A stretch of 64,000 nt of DNA from Heliocidaris erythrogramma (GCA_025617745.1 CM046863.1:58422085-58486084); one strand, 5' to 3'; positions 47,790 to 60,080 are shown, counted from the first letter of the stretch. Numbers and translations: made by a program. The notes: generated by a model not told the origin, from the sequence alone.

Positions 47790-48075
47790 TCAGATAGACA
47801 AAATATTTTGATGCGTTTGGCAATGAACATGACACAAGTACATTGTAGCATGCAGAGTTTGAATACAATAATGCACATGTACAGCTGTAGGCCTACAGGC
47901 TACAGTGAATGTACACGCATAGTCACACTATTCTGAACATTGAGTGTATATGCATGAAACATGACAATTGAAGAAATTACTGTATGTGAACAGGCGGTTT
48001 GAATGGAGGTGATGGTATGGAGGGTGGACTGGCAGGTGAAAAATATATTGGACAAGTACGAAATAAACTGCCTAA
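47790..48075 (-). repeat. Intronic copy of the duplicated LRR unit
   Basis: Partner of 36085-36300 (shared GAACATTGAGTGTAT and GGTATGGAGGGTG phrases). Together with 48400-48540, which matches 38225-38340 (CCCATTTCATGTCAAA, AAACATG, CACA.AGGC), it shows that introns were duplicated with the exons. Confidence 0.75.
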
Positions 48076-48621
48076 ACATGATCAATTTCTTGGCCATAGC
48101 ATTCAAAATAAGATAATATCCTAGGCTAGGCTATTTCATAATTTCATCATAGTTATGCAATTATTATGATGAAAATCTCAGCTAGGCCTACATGTGTGCC
48201 TACTTTCTATATTTTCAGCTTCAACTGATTCATCACTTAGGCCTAGTTTAATTCCTACAAAAGCTGTCAGTTTGTTTTTTCTGCGAGTCGTATCATTCTT
48301 GTGATATCTTCTTGAATATGTTGAACCTTAAATAATTGACTTAATATTATTAGGCCTAGGCCTAGGCCTATAGGCCTACCCAATATCAATATTATCCTTG
48401 AGTTAAATGGAATTCAGGTCGATACTTCGGTAATTAAAAATGTCAGCACATTAACTTGACTAAGAAATTAATTCTTCTGATGCCCATTTCATGTCAAACA
48501 TATGAAGTAAGTCTAGGAACAAAACATGCAAAAAAGCACAGAGGCGGGCTGAGAAACCCATAAGTGTACGATTAAGAAACTTAGAATCAAATTTACTTGG
48601 TGTACCGTAATGATTACTCAC

Positions 48622-49160
48622 AGTTCTATATACAGACTAGATGATATCAAACGCGTTGAAGGCTCGACGAGATCAATCAATATCTCCTCGGGTCCGGAAA
48701 TTACCCCGGACAATATCACCTCGTCACTGTCGAATGTTCCGTTCAAGAGACCCAGTCCTCTTGTCGTGTCTCTTGACACGCTTGATACATTCTTCTTCTC
48801 CAGCTCTGATGGGAGTGAATCAAGTGCTTTAAGGCTGATGCGCGTGAGCTCCTGTCCGGTCAGACGTCGACGAAGACCAGTCTGGATCTGAGATACGTCT
48901 TCTTTCCCTACATCATCGATAGTGATATCGATCACTCGCACGCCAGGTAAAGAAGAGAACAGACCTTCGTAGCTGTGTGACGTCACTCTCTCGGTTACCA
49001 GCTTTGTGACGGATAGAAGCTCCGGGGGAGATAGAGGAAAACGGAGCGCGGAGTCTAAAAGTGTGAGATTACGTAGTGCTGAAAATGTCCCGAGGCAGGA
49101 CCATAGACCTCTCGTCACGTCCTTAGATACAGTTGAATCCTCGAACTTCACTTCTCGAAT
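48622..49160 (-). CDS. NLR-like gene, LRR exon A1
   Basis: 539 bp, phase 0 to 2, acceptor TTGTCAAAACAG before 49160 and donor GTGAGT after 48622. It follows the NACHT exon directly in phase 0 with no linker exon. It opens IREVKFEDSTVSKDVTRGLW, a beginning unlike the other three, then shares the PPELLSVTKL, YEGLFSSLPGV and DITIDDVGKEDVSQIQ phrases and ends VEPSTRLISSSLYIEL as in A2. A LINE tail ends about 43 bp upstream of the acceptor, leaving a CTTTCTCTTTC tract for splicing. Confidence 0.8.
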
Positions 49161-49202
49161 CTGTTTTGACAAGAGTGCGAGGGAAAGAGAAAGAGAAAGA
49201 GA

Positions 49203-49794
49203 CAGTTCAGATTCAGATTTCAGATTCAGATTTTATTGAATGTTTTCAATCATATTAACATAATTAACATAATACTGTAGTGCATAACATAAAATGAATG
49301 CAATAATAACAAAATATAACAATGATGTTTTTCATTAGATATGGTACAATATCAAATATCAATAAGTAAAAAAGATATGATGCACAAATATTGACCTATT
49401 AAGGGATGTTGAAAACAGTTGGACATGTTTGAAAGCAAAGCTTGTATATTACATGTCCAGAAATTTATACAACTTAATCACGAGTGGGTCGTTCAATAAT
49501 ATTAAATTCATAAAGCATCATTTACGAGAAGCGAATTATTGATAAGAGAGAATTGCTAAGTGAGTTGAGGTAGGACTATTGCCTCAACCCACAAGAAAAA
49601 AACTAAGCGTGAAAGTAAAGTGGAAGTGGAAGACAAACGAGAATGAAAAGAAGGAGGGTGGAGGAAGGAGGAAAATGAAAGATAATGAGTGTGTCTGTGT
49701 GTGAGAAGAAGGAAGAGAGAAGGCAGAAAAAAGAAGGGGTGAAAAGGGAGTAAAACAGAGAAGAGAGAGGGAGATGGAGAGAGATAGAGAGAGC

Positions 49795-49825
<31 letters not shown>

Positions 49826-50690
49826 GTGGGTCCTGCTAGCTCAATTTGAATTCATTGCATATATTTGAAGAAAATGTTTCTTCAACATGCTTTTGAAACA
49901 GTTTAGACTTTGGGAGTTGATTATATCGCTGCTATAAGTGAGTTCCAGTATTTCGGGCCGTAGAAAGAGACGGTTTTGTGTGCAAAGAGAGTGTGGGTGC
50001 GGGGAAGGTGGAAACGGTTGGATCGTCTTGTTGGGTATGTATGTATTGAACTGTTTCTTTTGAACATGTTAATGAAAGCGTGTGGCAGTTCGTTTTTATT
50101 GAATTTATACATGAACTGTCCTGTTTGAAAAAGAAATAAATCTGGAAACTATAGAATTTTTGATTCGTAGAAAAAAGGATTGCTATGTGAACAATCAGGA
50201 GCATTATGCATTATCCCTATGATTTTCTTTTGTATTTTATAGTAATTTTATCAGAAAGATATTAATTAGTGTTACCCCAAGCCATTATTCCATAATTAAG
50301 ATAAGGCAATATCAGTGAAAAGTGTGGTCCTTGGAAAGAAATATTTGAGTTATTCATTATTCCAATATTCCGGGAAATAATTTGGGCTATATTTTGTATG
50401 TGCATGTTCCAGTTTAGTTTATCGTCCATCGTAAGCCCTAGAAATTTTGTTGATGATACCCTATCCAGCGTGAGCAAAGTGAGTATGGGTTGACAAAGAG
50501 GAAGAGTGAGGGAAAAAAAAGATAACCAAGAGTGTTCAAGAGGGTTACCGATAGATGGAGCAAAGGGGTGAGGTGGGGGAGTGCGATGGGTTGGGATGAA
50601 TTGAAACCGAAAGGGAATACATGGAACAAGAATAGAAATGTATTTTTCTGATGGGGACCGTATTGTATACAAAATTTTTATATCTTTGTT
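49203..50690 (-). pseudogene. 5'-truncated LINE (reverse transcriptase ORF2, 3' half)
   Basis: Reading on the minus strand: FLGLTMDDKLNWNMHIQNI and LPYLNYGIMAWGN (about 50480-50265) are the end of the RT region, then HTYPTRRSNRFHLPRTH and YGPKYWNSL (about 50060-49925) are the usual C-terminal part. Frames shift and stop between them. The 3' end shows AATAAA (49237-49232) followed by a TCTGAA microsatellite, a typical LINE tail. It lies in the intron between the NACHT exon and LRR exon A1. Confidence 0.8.
49600..49830. repeat. GA-rich block within the LINE 3' region
   Basis: AGAGAGAGAG and GAAGGAGG words over about 230 nt, pyrimidine-rich on the LINE sense strand. Confidence 0.65.
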
Positions 50691-50833
50691 TTATCTATAT
50701 TTCATTGATAATGGTGATTAATACAACTTTGCTCCTCGCAAAATCTGTATAATTTTAGGAATGTTAGGAATGTAATGGTCTGATTTCATTTCTCAATTGG
50801 TCCCAGTAATGCTGAGATGGAAACCTATATTAC

Positions 50834-52419
50834 CTGATTTTTCAGCTGCTCTGGAAGATTCTTCATTCCAACAACCGTGTAGACAGTGGGTGACTTGAGA
50901 ACTATACTTTGTGCAGTTACGCATCTTTGAACCAACAAAGACACGCTTCCTTCCATACCCGTGGTCTCTGATGAGCAGTCAAGGAGAATGCGATATCGCT
51001 CGCTCTCATCCAAAACGCTGTTGGCAAGGAGCGCACTCATTATTCGGATACAGAGGCCGCTATCCGTGCCAGCAGCGAATCGGATGAGATTCTCGTAGTC
51101 GCCAATGTTTGTTTCTATTTTGTTCAGAATTCTATCCAACTTGGAAGTCTGCCATGGCCACAATCGTTTCTTCGATTCAGCTACAAGATGTTTCCCAGCC
51201 GAGTGCTCCTGCGCAATTTTGTGATAGAATTCGATGGTAGTGGAGGTGGTCTTGTGGGATCTTGGAAGGCCTTTTGGTAGAACAGTTGTCTTTGACACTA
51301 TCCCTAGCTCACATGCCTTGTCAATGATAGCAGGAACCTTTCTGAAATCGTGAGGTGTGAAAACGAGCTTTTTAGCATCATCAAGTAGACCAGCAAGAGC
51401 AACCTTACCAAGTTTACAAATGACTTCACCTAGTTTTTTCTCTGTTATCTTGTTTTTTGTCTTTGATCGGGCATTAGCATGGTGCATAAAAAATATATTC
51501 ACGCTGTCCAGTAGTTCTGTTTGGGTAGTAGTATCACTCTTCAGCATGCCCTCGTTCCACAAGTGACAAACCATGAGACAAAACAGTGGAGTTATAACAA
51601 GTTCATTAATCAGTGGTTGACCATCGAGGTACACCTTCAGACCTTGTCCATTAGAGGGGTTCAAAGTCGAGGCGAAAAACTTGTCGATGTACTCTCTTGA
51701 GCTATCACGAGAGAATCCTTCTATCCACATCTTTGTGTATACCCTTGGAAGTTCTCCCTGATTGAAGAAGGTCTCGAGGTGGGGGCGTGTTGTTACCAGG
51801 ACTCGACACTCTGGATATTCCTTCCACTTCATCACATCGACTATGTCGCTTCCCAAACCTTTGTTTGCGGTAATACCGGCATACTCATCTAGCCCGTCTA
51901 GTATGATGTGACAAATGCCTTGATTTTCACTGATAAATCTGTGTAGTCCATCTTGGGTTAGATCTGCAATGTCATTCAATAGCTGAGATCTGATTTCTTC
52001 TGCGATTGATGTCTGTTGGCTGGTGTTTCGTAGCTTAACAACAAAGAGAAGAGGCAAGGTTTCAAGGGTCGATCCTTGCACTCTGTTAGCCCAGTCGTAA
52101 GCCATTTTAGCGACAGCTGTTGTCTTCCCTCGACCAGCGGGGGCCGAAATGAGGATTCGAACTGGTAGCCTGCCGTTTACTTTCGTTGAAAATATTTCAG
52201 CAACAGACCCCTGGAGTATCTCCTTCTTCCCAGTGTTTTTTCCATGTGCATCCTTCTTCACCATAGTGACAACTGTGTGCATGTCTTCGATCCCAGCAAA
52301 TTCATTTGGATCCCATGGAGCCATCTGGATTTTGCAGAATGAATTGAGGTATTTATTCACCAATTTGTCACGACATCGCATGACAGTCAAGGACTCTGAG
52401 ATCTTCATATTGTAGATAT
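50834..52419 (-). CDS. NLR-like gene, NACHT NTPase exon
   Basis: 1586 bp encoding 528 full codons, phase 1 to 0. Acceptor GATCGTTTCAG precedes 52419; donor GTAATA follows 50834. It opens IYNMKISESLT and has a CKIQMAPWD phrase common before NACHT in invertebrate NLRs. P-loop APAGRGKT (52144-52121), Walker B IILDGLDE (51937-51914) and sensor VLVTTRP (51832-51812) are intact, so ATP binding and hydrolysis are likely. IEFYHKIAQEHSAGKHL (about 51240-51190) is the winged-helix end of the module. An ATG at 52462 gives an open frame but lies upstream of the acceptor, so it is not taken as the start. A single exon for NACHT is usual in animal NLR genes. Confidence 0.9.
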
Positions 52420-52519
52420 CTGAAACGATCCAATCACAAAAGACAAACCATTCACCTTTCATCTTAACTCATGTTGTGTCACAGTATATTGTGTGAATAA
52501 GTTGGGCAAGTGAGGATCA

Positions 52520-52700
52520 TCACCCCCCACCCCCCGGATCATAGATCTCTTATCATGTTGGCCTGACTAAATGCCACCCCCCCCCCCCTCTCTTTCTCCC
52601 TCTGTATTATAAAGTAAAACAAGTTCAGGCGCGGATGCAGGGGGGGGGGGGGGCACAGCCGGCCCGTGCCCCCCCCCCCCCTTTTTGTAAGAGAAGTATG
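52520..52700. repeat. Poly(C)/poly(G) remnants with a GCGGATGCAG phrase
   Basis: C-rich runs at 52569 and 52670 and a G14 run at 52641, with CACAGCCGGCCCGTGCCCC between, a sequence like the interior of the MITE at 37795. Likely a damaged copy. Confidence 0.5.
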
Positions 52701-52889
52701 AATTTTTACCATAGACGATCGCCCATTTCCTCGATTGTGCCTCCCCTTTTTTTTTGCTTGTCAGGGAATTATGGAGGGAAAATCAACCCCATAACCCCCT
52801 ACTGAGCGATTTTTGATGGTTCGGCGAATTTTTTTTTTTGCTCCTACTATTAACACAGGCGTCCAAAATACGCTGTTCATGTCGTTCTT

Positions 52890-54190
52890 TTTTGACGGTT
52901 CATTATTCCGAAGGTTGATAATTCGGAAAATGATTTAGGGTTTGTATATTCCGAAAATGAAAAAGGGTTCATAATTAAGGAAATTGAAAAGGGATCATAA
53001 TTCCTAAAATGCAAAAGAGTTCATAATTCCGAAGGTTCATATTTCTGAAAATGGAATTGAACCCTGTATCTATTTTTGGAATTCATATTCACTGCATCGG
53101 TACTCATATTTTCATACTATGGTATGAGTGTTAAGGGAGATAAGCAAGACCTAAAATAAAAACATGTCATGTGAGCTTATGTTGCGTTATATCACAAATT
53201 ATCATACCTGGGTTAGTTTGCAGTGGAGTCTTCATCTCGTCATATGGTTCCTGCTGGTTTGGTAGATATGCACCTGCAAGAGATGAAGAATTCATTCACT
53301 TTTTTGTTCTTCTTCTCATTACATGAAATACATCTTTAAAACAAGCGAGAGGCATATTACAAGCAACATATCTCATCTAACTTGGACTGCAAACATAATT
53401 TTCTCCAATGTGCAATTTTTTCAGAGTACCGGTAATGAAAAGTAAAACTGTTGAATCTACTACAATAGACAAAGAAATGATGTTTCAAACTTTACTGAAT
53501 TATATCCTATATAGGCTCGCCTAATGTAACTTTTGGAAGCTTCAATTAACTCCAATTTATGATATTACATACTTTACTCAAGCAACTAAAGCTGTAATCC
53601 CTTCACTGTTTATTTAAAGCCAAAGACAACAGAGCACCCATAGAGGGTTCGGGTGAGAGAGGACAACTCCATTGGAGCTTCGTATATCAAGTATTAATTC
53701 GGGAGTGATGAGGTGCCCTCATATGGGCGTTGAAATATTATTATTTCCGGAACCCCTGCTAAGTTTTTTTTCTTTTGCGGTGTTTGTCATCTAGATCTAA
53801 ATTCACTCAATGAAAGAACAATAAAAACAAAATATGGAATTAAAAAATATATATTGTGCCAGCTCGGTGGGAAAGCCAATCTTAGATAATTGTGGGGCAA
53901 CAGTACAAAAGGAGCAACCAAGAAAAATAAAGAATAAAAAAAAATAGTCCACCCAACCAGTAATCATTGTAGTTAACCATGTTTTTATTTTTTTATATTT
54001 TTCATCGAGTGTATGTTCCAGTTGACAACTAGGAGGCTCACTTAGAATCTATAGATAAGGAACTGGTAACACGTCGAAGTATACCACTGGGTTCGGTGAA
54101 GTCCGTGCGTTAAGCCGACGGTTATAAAGGATAACAGGCGTGCTATGTGTACAAATAAACGAGCATGTCACAAATTCCATCTCCCCTATA
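52890..54190 (-). repeat. Duplicated linker-exon unit, copy nearest NACHT
   Basis: Order (plus coordinates): TTCATAATTCCGAAA-type motif run (52900-53060), mini-exon (53208-53273), AGCGAGAGGCATATTACAAG (53344), AAAGCCAAAGACAACAGAGC (53618), GTGCCAGCT.GGTGGGAAAGC (53857) and GGCGTGCTATGTGTACA (54136). The same order occurs at 58915-60080. Confidence 0.8.
53208..53273 (-). CDS. NLR-like gene, linker mini-exon 3
   Basis: 66 bp, phase 1 to 1, acceptor CTCTTGCAG and donor GTATGA. Encodes AYLPNQQEPYDEMKTPLQ then TNP, with split codons at each end (G.. and ..D with the NACHT exon). Proline/glutamine-rich and acidic, fitting a flexible linker ahead of NACHT. It joins the NACHT exon in frame and differs from the other two copies by Tyr in place of Cys. 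Confidence 0.75.
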
Positions 54191-54309
54191 TTTAATATGA
54201 GTTGCATCTAAATGTACGCAATCCACTCTTATGTCGATTCGTACCCTGCATCTGTAATAGCATTTTCTTTATTGTATCCTTGCATTTATATCATCATGAC
54301 TGCCTCTCA

Positions 54310-54320
54310 GAGGTGGCGCT

Positions 54321-54358
<38 letters not shown>

Positions 54359-55265
54359 CACAGTGCCTTTCATAGCTGATAAGTGCCCCCAATTTTCTTT
54401 CAAATAAGTGCCCTTTTACCTTCTGATATGTGCCCCCTTTTAACCTCAGACATTACTGCCCCTTATAAAATCTAATAATTGCCCTCTTTTTCGTCTAATT
54501 GTTGCCCATTTCCCGTTCTAATAGTGCAATTTTTCTTTCTGAGTGCCGTTTTTTCACCACTAATAAGTGCCCCTTTTTCTTTGTATAACTGCACCCCTTC
54601 TTCTCCCTGATAAATACCATTTTCACCTTCTGATAAGTGCCCATTTACCTTCAGATATTACTGCCCCTTTATAAATGTGTGCCTTTGTTTTTCGTCTGAT
54701 AAGTGCCCATTTTCTGTTCTAATAGTACAATTTTCCTTTCATAAGTGCCCTTTTTCACCTCTGATAAGTGACTCTTTTTCTTTGAATGACTGCCCCTTCC
54801 TCTTTCTAATAAGTTCCCTTTTCACCTTCTGATAAGTGCCCCTTTTAAGCTCAGATAAGACAAGTGTCCCCTTTGAAATCTGACAAGTGTCCCTGTTTTC
54901 GTGCAATTTCTCCTTATGATAAGTGCCCTTTCCACCTCTGATAAGTGACCCTTTTTCTCATTATGACTGCACCTTCTTCTTTCTAATAAGTGCTCTTTTC
55001 ACCTTCTGATAAGTGCCCCTCTTAAGCTCAGATAAGACAAGTGTCACCTTTGAAATCCGACAAGTGTCCCTCTTTTCGTCTGATTGGTGCCCATTTTCCG
55101 TTCTAATAGTGCAATTTTTCCTTATGATAAGTGCCCTTTCCACCTCTGATAAATGCCTCTTTGTAAGTGCCCCTTTTACTTTTGATCAGTGCCTTTTTTT
55201 CTTTCTAATATTATTATTTTCCCTTTTGATAAGTGCCCCTTTTGTCTTCTGATAAGTGGCCTACC
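54310..55265. repeat. GATAAGTGCCC minisatellite behind a G36 tract
   Basis: After G36 (54322-54357) come some thirty copies of a 20-40-bp unit with core CTGATAAGTGCCCCTTTT and variants. A higher-order repeat of roughly 200-300 bp is seen, for example ATAAGACAAGTGTC.CCTTTGAAATC at 54855 and 55031. Confidence 0.85.
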
Positions 55266-55619
55266 TATATATATTTAATATTATTTTACCTGTATACTCC
55301 GACGTCGCTACAAACTGTGCCCTAAATGCCACATAGGCCTACCTACATGTAGCTCCGAATAATCAGAGAGGCTTCATAATAATAGATTCCCTGCTGATAT
55401 CAGCACAATGAGAGGCAGTGGAGCAGGGGATAGAAGGGGCACAATTCCCTATGTTATACACGATTGAGCAATGCCCCTAAATCATAACAGGAAGGAGGAC
55501 AACTTTTTCTAAAATTTTCCAAAGCTTTCTCGCTACGCTCGCTCGCATTTACCATTGTCTTCTTATCATATTAGGAAAATCGCTGCTATTCAAAATATCT
55601 TCAATATTTTGCTCTCTCG

Positions 55620-55980
55620 CAAATGAATAATCAAACCATTACACTTAAACTGCAAAGTAGTTTTTATCTAGAACCATGATAAGACATATTTTGTATTGGT
55701 ATTTTGTATGGATTAAAAGACTCGCTTCCGCCTTCTGCTTTAATACTATTATTAAGCTCTTATGCCTAAATTACTGTGTTGCTGTTTGGGGCAATTGTAG
55801 TCGAACTAAATTAGATAAATTATTTAAATTACAGAAAAGGCCCTTCGCAAATCGCTGGGATGTCCCTATCGTGCCCCCTCTGCCCCATTTTCTAATTTCG
55901 TTTATGACATTATTTGTATTTGTTTTGAATGTACTTTTTAATTGAAAATGAAATAAATGAGAATTGAATTTCTTGAATTG
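55620..55980 (+). pseudogene. LINE ORF2 fragment with 3' tail
   Basis: The plus frame includes CLNYCVAVWGNCSRTKLDK and LFKLQKR, a hallmark of the segment after the RT domain in many LINEs (LNY....WG.......L...QKR). Internal loss follows. AAATGAAATAAATGAGAATTG forms a tail at 55946-55975. Opposite orientation to the LINE at 49203-50690. Confidence 0.7.
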
Positions 55981-56719
55981 GAAGGTTTCAGTTTAAAAAC
56001 AAAAGAAGGAATATCAATCAGATCTCGGATAAAGAGGGTGCAGGTTGGAGACAAAACCTTCTAAAATTTAAATTTGGAAAAAAAATAAAATCAATAGAGA
56101 AATACGTCAGTTATCGTATTGAAAATCGACTGAAAATGGAAAGGCAAAATGATATACTCAGGCAAGTGTTTGATTTTAATCAAATCTTTATACGGAAAAA
56201 GAAACGGATGAAATAAACTTGAATTACATTCAATTACCCTGACATTCCTAACACTGCCTATAAGTTGTCCTCACAATACTAGAAGGTCAACTCAGCGCTT
56301 ACGAGGTCTGTCCTGCTTTCAAACTCATGAAAAACAATAATCCCCGACAACATAGTTTTACTGTAGCATTCTATCCTTACTTTTGGGAAGATATTAAACA
56401 ATACACTAGTAAGATCATTGAATTGTGTATTTCTCAGGACATTATTGTCAAACTCACACAAAATCGGAATAATAATTGGTTCGGAAAGGAAAGAAACCTA
56501 GACATCTATTAGAAAATTGGCAGCCGATTTCCTCACTGAATGTAGTTACAAATTAGCATCCGATTGTTTTACAAATAGATGCAAGAGAGTTTTCTCTTTT
56601 TTAATACGATGAAAATCAAAATAGTAATTGAGAAAGAGCAAAGCTATAGTACAGGGCCTATGGTAGTCTTACAGTGCAGACACTCTTTTACGACTGACGG
56701 GTTTGTGCCTGGAAACTAC

Positions 56720-57530
56720 CTTAAGGGCGTGCTTACTGAATGGGGAGGGGGGGGGGGCAGATCCCACAACATACAATGTCTGGCAGTATCTATGTAGGTC
56801 TGGACAAAGACGATTTGTTTTATTTGTTTGTTGTTTTTTTCGCTTTGTTCTCACGAATTTTCGTTTCCACCTGATCTCGCTCAGGGGGGGTACATTAGGA
56901 GTGTCTGGCAGTGGTCATTTTTTGTATATTTGGTCTCTGCCGAACAATTTCCGATTGTTTCATCTGGTTTCCCTTCCAGCTGATCTAGCTCAATTTTTCG
57001 GACAACTTTGGGGTATCTGGCGGGCACCCCACCACTTAAAACGTCTGGCAGCACCCATTCATGTACCTTGGGAATACATAATAATAATCATAATAATAAT
57101 AATAGACATTTATAACGTGCCATCTACCTAGGTAGCCTATTCCGAGGCGCGGAAGAGAGGAAATACATAGATGAAGAGTATAAACTTAAGCTTAGAGAAG
57201 TCAATCAGAGAAGGCGGTATTGAATAGATGTGTTTAAAGATGTGTTTTGAGCTTTTCAAGAGAATCTATGGAATTAAGAGAAATGGGTAAGGCATTCCAA
57301 AGAATTGGCAAACCTTGTCATATAGGTTTCTTAGGGTTTCCTTTCCAGCTGATCAAGCTCATTTTTTGACCACTTTGTGACCCCCCCTGGCCACACCCAC
57401 CACATAGAACATGCCAGACGGTCAATTCGTTATATCGGACGATGCGATCTTTACATTCATGCACATGAAATTTGGTTTCCTTTCCAGCTAGGTTGACCCC
57501 CGTGACTCCCGGACTATATTGAGTCAATTT
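56720..57530. repeat. Diverged repeats of CCAGCTGATC/CTGGCAG phrases
   Basis: TTTCCAGCTGATC.AGCTCA followed by a GACAACTTTG-like phrase and GTCTGGCAGCACC-type phrases occur near 56860, 56970 and 57340. Probably a decayed tandem array. An (AAT)n tract lies at 57077-57103. Confidence 0.45.
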
Positions 57531-58309
57531 TTCTTGTATATCTTATGAAGCATCAATTTTCATTATTTCCTTATGATAAAATTCAACAAGAAGCATCCGT
57601 CTCACACGAAATCGACACTGCTTACAATTAATGCTAGAACACGACCCTCTTTCTTTCTGTAGAAACTCACCCTTGAAATTTGCGCACAAGTCATCTGGTA
57701 TCTTACAAAGCACATGAAACGTATGTTGCATGCCTTTTGATACTAAAAAAATGAAATTTATTCCGATATCATTGAATCAAAGTTATGACATTGGGCTTGG
57801 GAACTTTAAAAAGTGGCCATTTTGCTTAAGGGGGTACGTGCTCACTGAGGCGTGACCAAATGATTTCCCCTGAATTTCACACGAAAGGTAACGAAGAAGT
57901 ACAGCTATATGTTTCTGTATTCAGGTATCTTCAGGTTCCTGATTCAGAAATTACAGAGATTTGTTTTAGGGGGAACTTACTTTTTGTGTTGTGTTGTGTT
58001 TATTTAGCAAGGGAATTGACAGTCTAGAGTTCTTTCAAATGGTGAACCTTTGCAAATGCAATTTAAATATTTTATCCTAAATTGGGGGCAAAATATTTTT
58101 CAAGAGGCTGATTGAACCCTTTTAAATTATGGGAGGGAGCAAAGCGACCGAGCTTTAGATTATTCTTTTTTTAATTTTTCCCCCCCCCCCCCCCGAACAA
58201 AAATTTACATGTCTTTACGCTGCGGACATGGACGCATAATCCTGAATGATCATAATTTTCTGCATTTTCTCTTTTTTCTTTCTCTCTGTTGTGTTTTGCT
58301 CCCCTTTTG
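57531..58309. other. Intron DNA
   Basis: No exon recognised. Poly(C) at about 58180-58193. Confidence 0.4.
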
Positions 58310-58840
58310 CAATGCATTTAAAGCCAAAGACAACTGAGCACACATGGTTGGTTTGATAGAAGACTACACATTCGGAGCTTCAAATATAACAAACGTGCGA
58401 TGAACTTTGTTTATTTCCTCGACCCTTGCTATAATTTGTTTTGTTGTTTTTTACTGGTAATATTCCTCTCATTCTAATTTTACAGAATGGAAAAACAGTT
58501 TTATAAATATAGAAAACAATTATTGTGCCAGCTGAGTGGGTGACGATGCAGCGGGGTAATGAGGAGCAAAGACTAGCCAACAAGCAGTCATGGTAGTTAA
58601 CCATGTCTTTATCTTTTGGAAGTTGCATCGACTTTGTTCCGATTGACAAGTTGGAAGCTCCATGAGGATATATAGATATTGAACTGGTATAAATTTTAAC
58701 GAAGCATTACCCTTCGTTTGGTGAAATCCGTGCCGTCTAAACATTTATTGCGTTACTTAGGCCGACAAACACGCATATTAAAGAGGCGTGCTATGTGTAC
58801 ACGTAAACGAGAATTCCATACCTTTCAATCTCCCCTATAA
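58310..58840 (-). repeat. Partial duplicated linker unit without a mini-exon
   Basis: Carries AAAGCCAAAGACAACTGAGC (58318), GTGCCAGCTGAGTGGG (58526), GTAGTTAACCATGTCTTT and GGCGTGCTATGTGTACACG (58786), in the order seen at 53618-54160 and 59658-60070. No mini-exon was found at the expected place below 58310. Confidence 0.7.
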
Positions 58841-58914
58841 GTGATCAATTATTTGTGCCTTTAAAGGGGGAAAAGCTAAGCATACATGTAGTTGTTGAAA
58901 ACATGGTTACATAT

Positions 58915-60080
58915 TTTTTTCCCGATGGTTCAAAAATTACGAAAAGTTCGTTATTCCGAAGCTTTGTAATAACGATGGTTCATAATTGAAATAGGGTTCG
59001 TAATCCCCCCCCCCAAAAAAAAAAAATAAATAAATAAATAAATAAATAAATTTAAAAAAAAAATTATAATTAAGGAAAAAGAAAAGGATTCATAATTCCT
59101 AAAATGAAGTGAAAATGAAAAAGAGCTAATTATTCCAAAGGTTTCATATTTCCGAAAATAATATCCGAATTCATATACACTGCATCAGAATTCATATTTC
59201 CACACCTTAAATGTGCGTTAAGGGAGATAGACAAATAACTCATGTTTGTTTCCTTATGTTACAACATACCAGGGTTAGTTTGCAGTGGAGTGTTCTCGTC
59301 ACACGGTTCCTGCTGCTTTGGTAAGTATGCACCTGCAAGAGATCAAGAATTTAATTTCCCTTTTCCCCCTTCGCATTACTATACATTTTCAAGCGAGAGG
59401 CATATTACAAGCAACATACTTCATCTAAATGGACAGTAAACATAATTTTTCCAATGTGCAATATTTTTTTTTCAGAGTAATGAAAAATAAAACTGTTGAA
59501 CCTACAATAGACAAAGAAATATTGTTTCAAAATTTATTGAAATAGACCTAGGCTGGCGTATTGTAATTGTTGGAAGCTTGAATTAATTCATATTTATGAC
59601 ATTACATCGTCACTTTACTCAAGCAACTAAAGCTCTATCCCTAGCTTCACTGTTCACTTAAAGCCAAAGACAACAGAGCACCCACAGAGGGTTTGGAGCT
59701 TCGTACTGATGAACTGCCTCAAATGGGCGATAAAATATGATTATTTCCGGCACCCCTGCTAAGAATTTTCTCCAGTGTTTGTCATCTAGTTCTAATTTCA
59801 CTGAATGGAAGAACAATAAATTAAACAAATATGGAATTAAAACAAAAACAATTATTGCGCCAGCTCGATGGGAAAGCCAATCTTAGATAATAATTGTGAG
59901 GCGACAATGCAAAGGGCAATGAGGATTAAAAAACATCGACTGCCCAACCTGTAATCATAGTAGTTAACCATGCTTTTATTTGTTATTTTTTTTTAATTTT
60001 TTTAAAATTTTGATCGAGTATGTTCCGGTTGACAACCAGGAGGCTCGCTTAGAATCTTGGGATATGGAGCTGGTGAAAGG
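58915..60080 (-). repeat. Duplicated linker-exon unit, middle copy
   Basis: TTCATAATT-type motif run (58920-59110), mini-exon (59270-59332), AGCGAGAGGCATATTACAAG (59391), AAAGCCAAAGACAACAGAGC (59659) and CCAGCTCGATGGGAAAGCC (59861) follow in the same order as in 52890-54190. It was probably made by tandem duplication. Confidence 0.8.
59270..59332 (-). CDS. NLR-like gene, linker mini-exon 2
   Basis: 63 bp, phase 1 to 1, acceptor ATCTCTTGCAG and donor GTATGTTG. Encodes AYLPKQQEPCDENTPLQ then TNP; one codon shorter than the other two copies (missing a Lys/Met codon). Frame-neutral, so it may be included or skipped. Confidence 0.7.

Noticed and set aside
52420-52462. ATG at 52462 as the start of the NACHT protein
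   Set aside because: A good splice acceptor (TTTCAG at 52420-52425) and phase agreement with the mini-exon at 53208 show that this stretch is intron.
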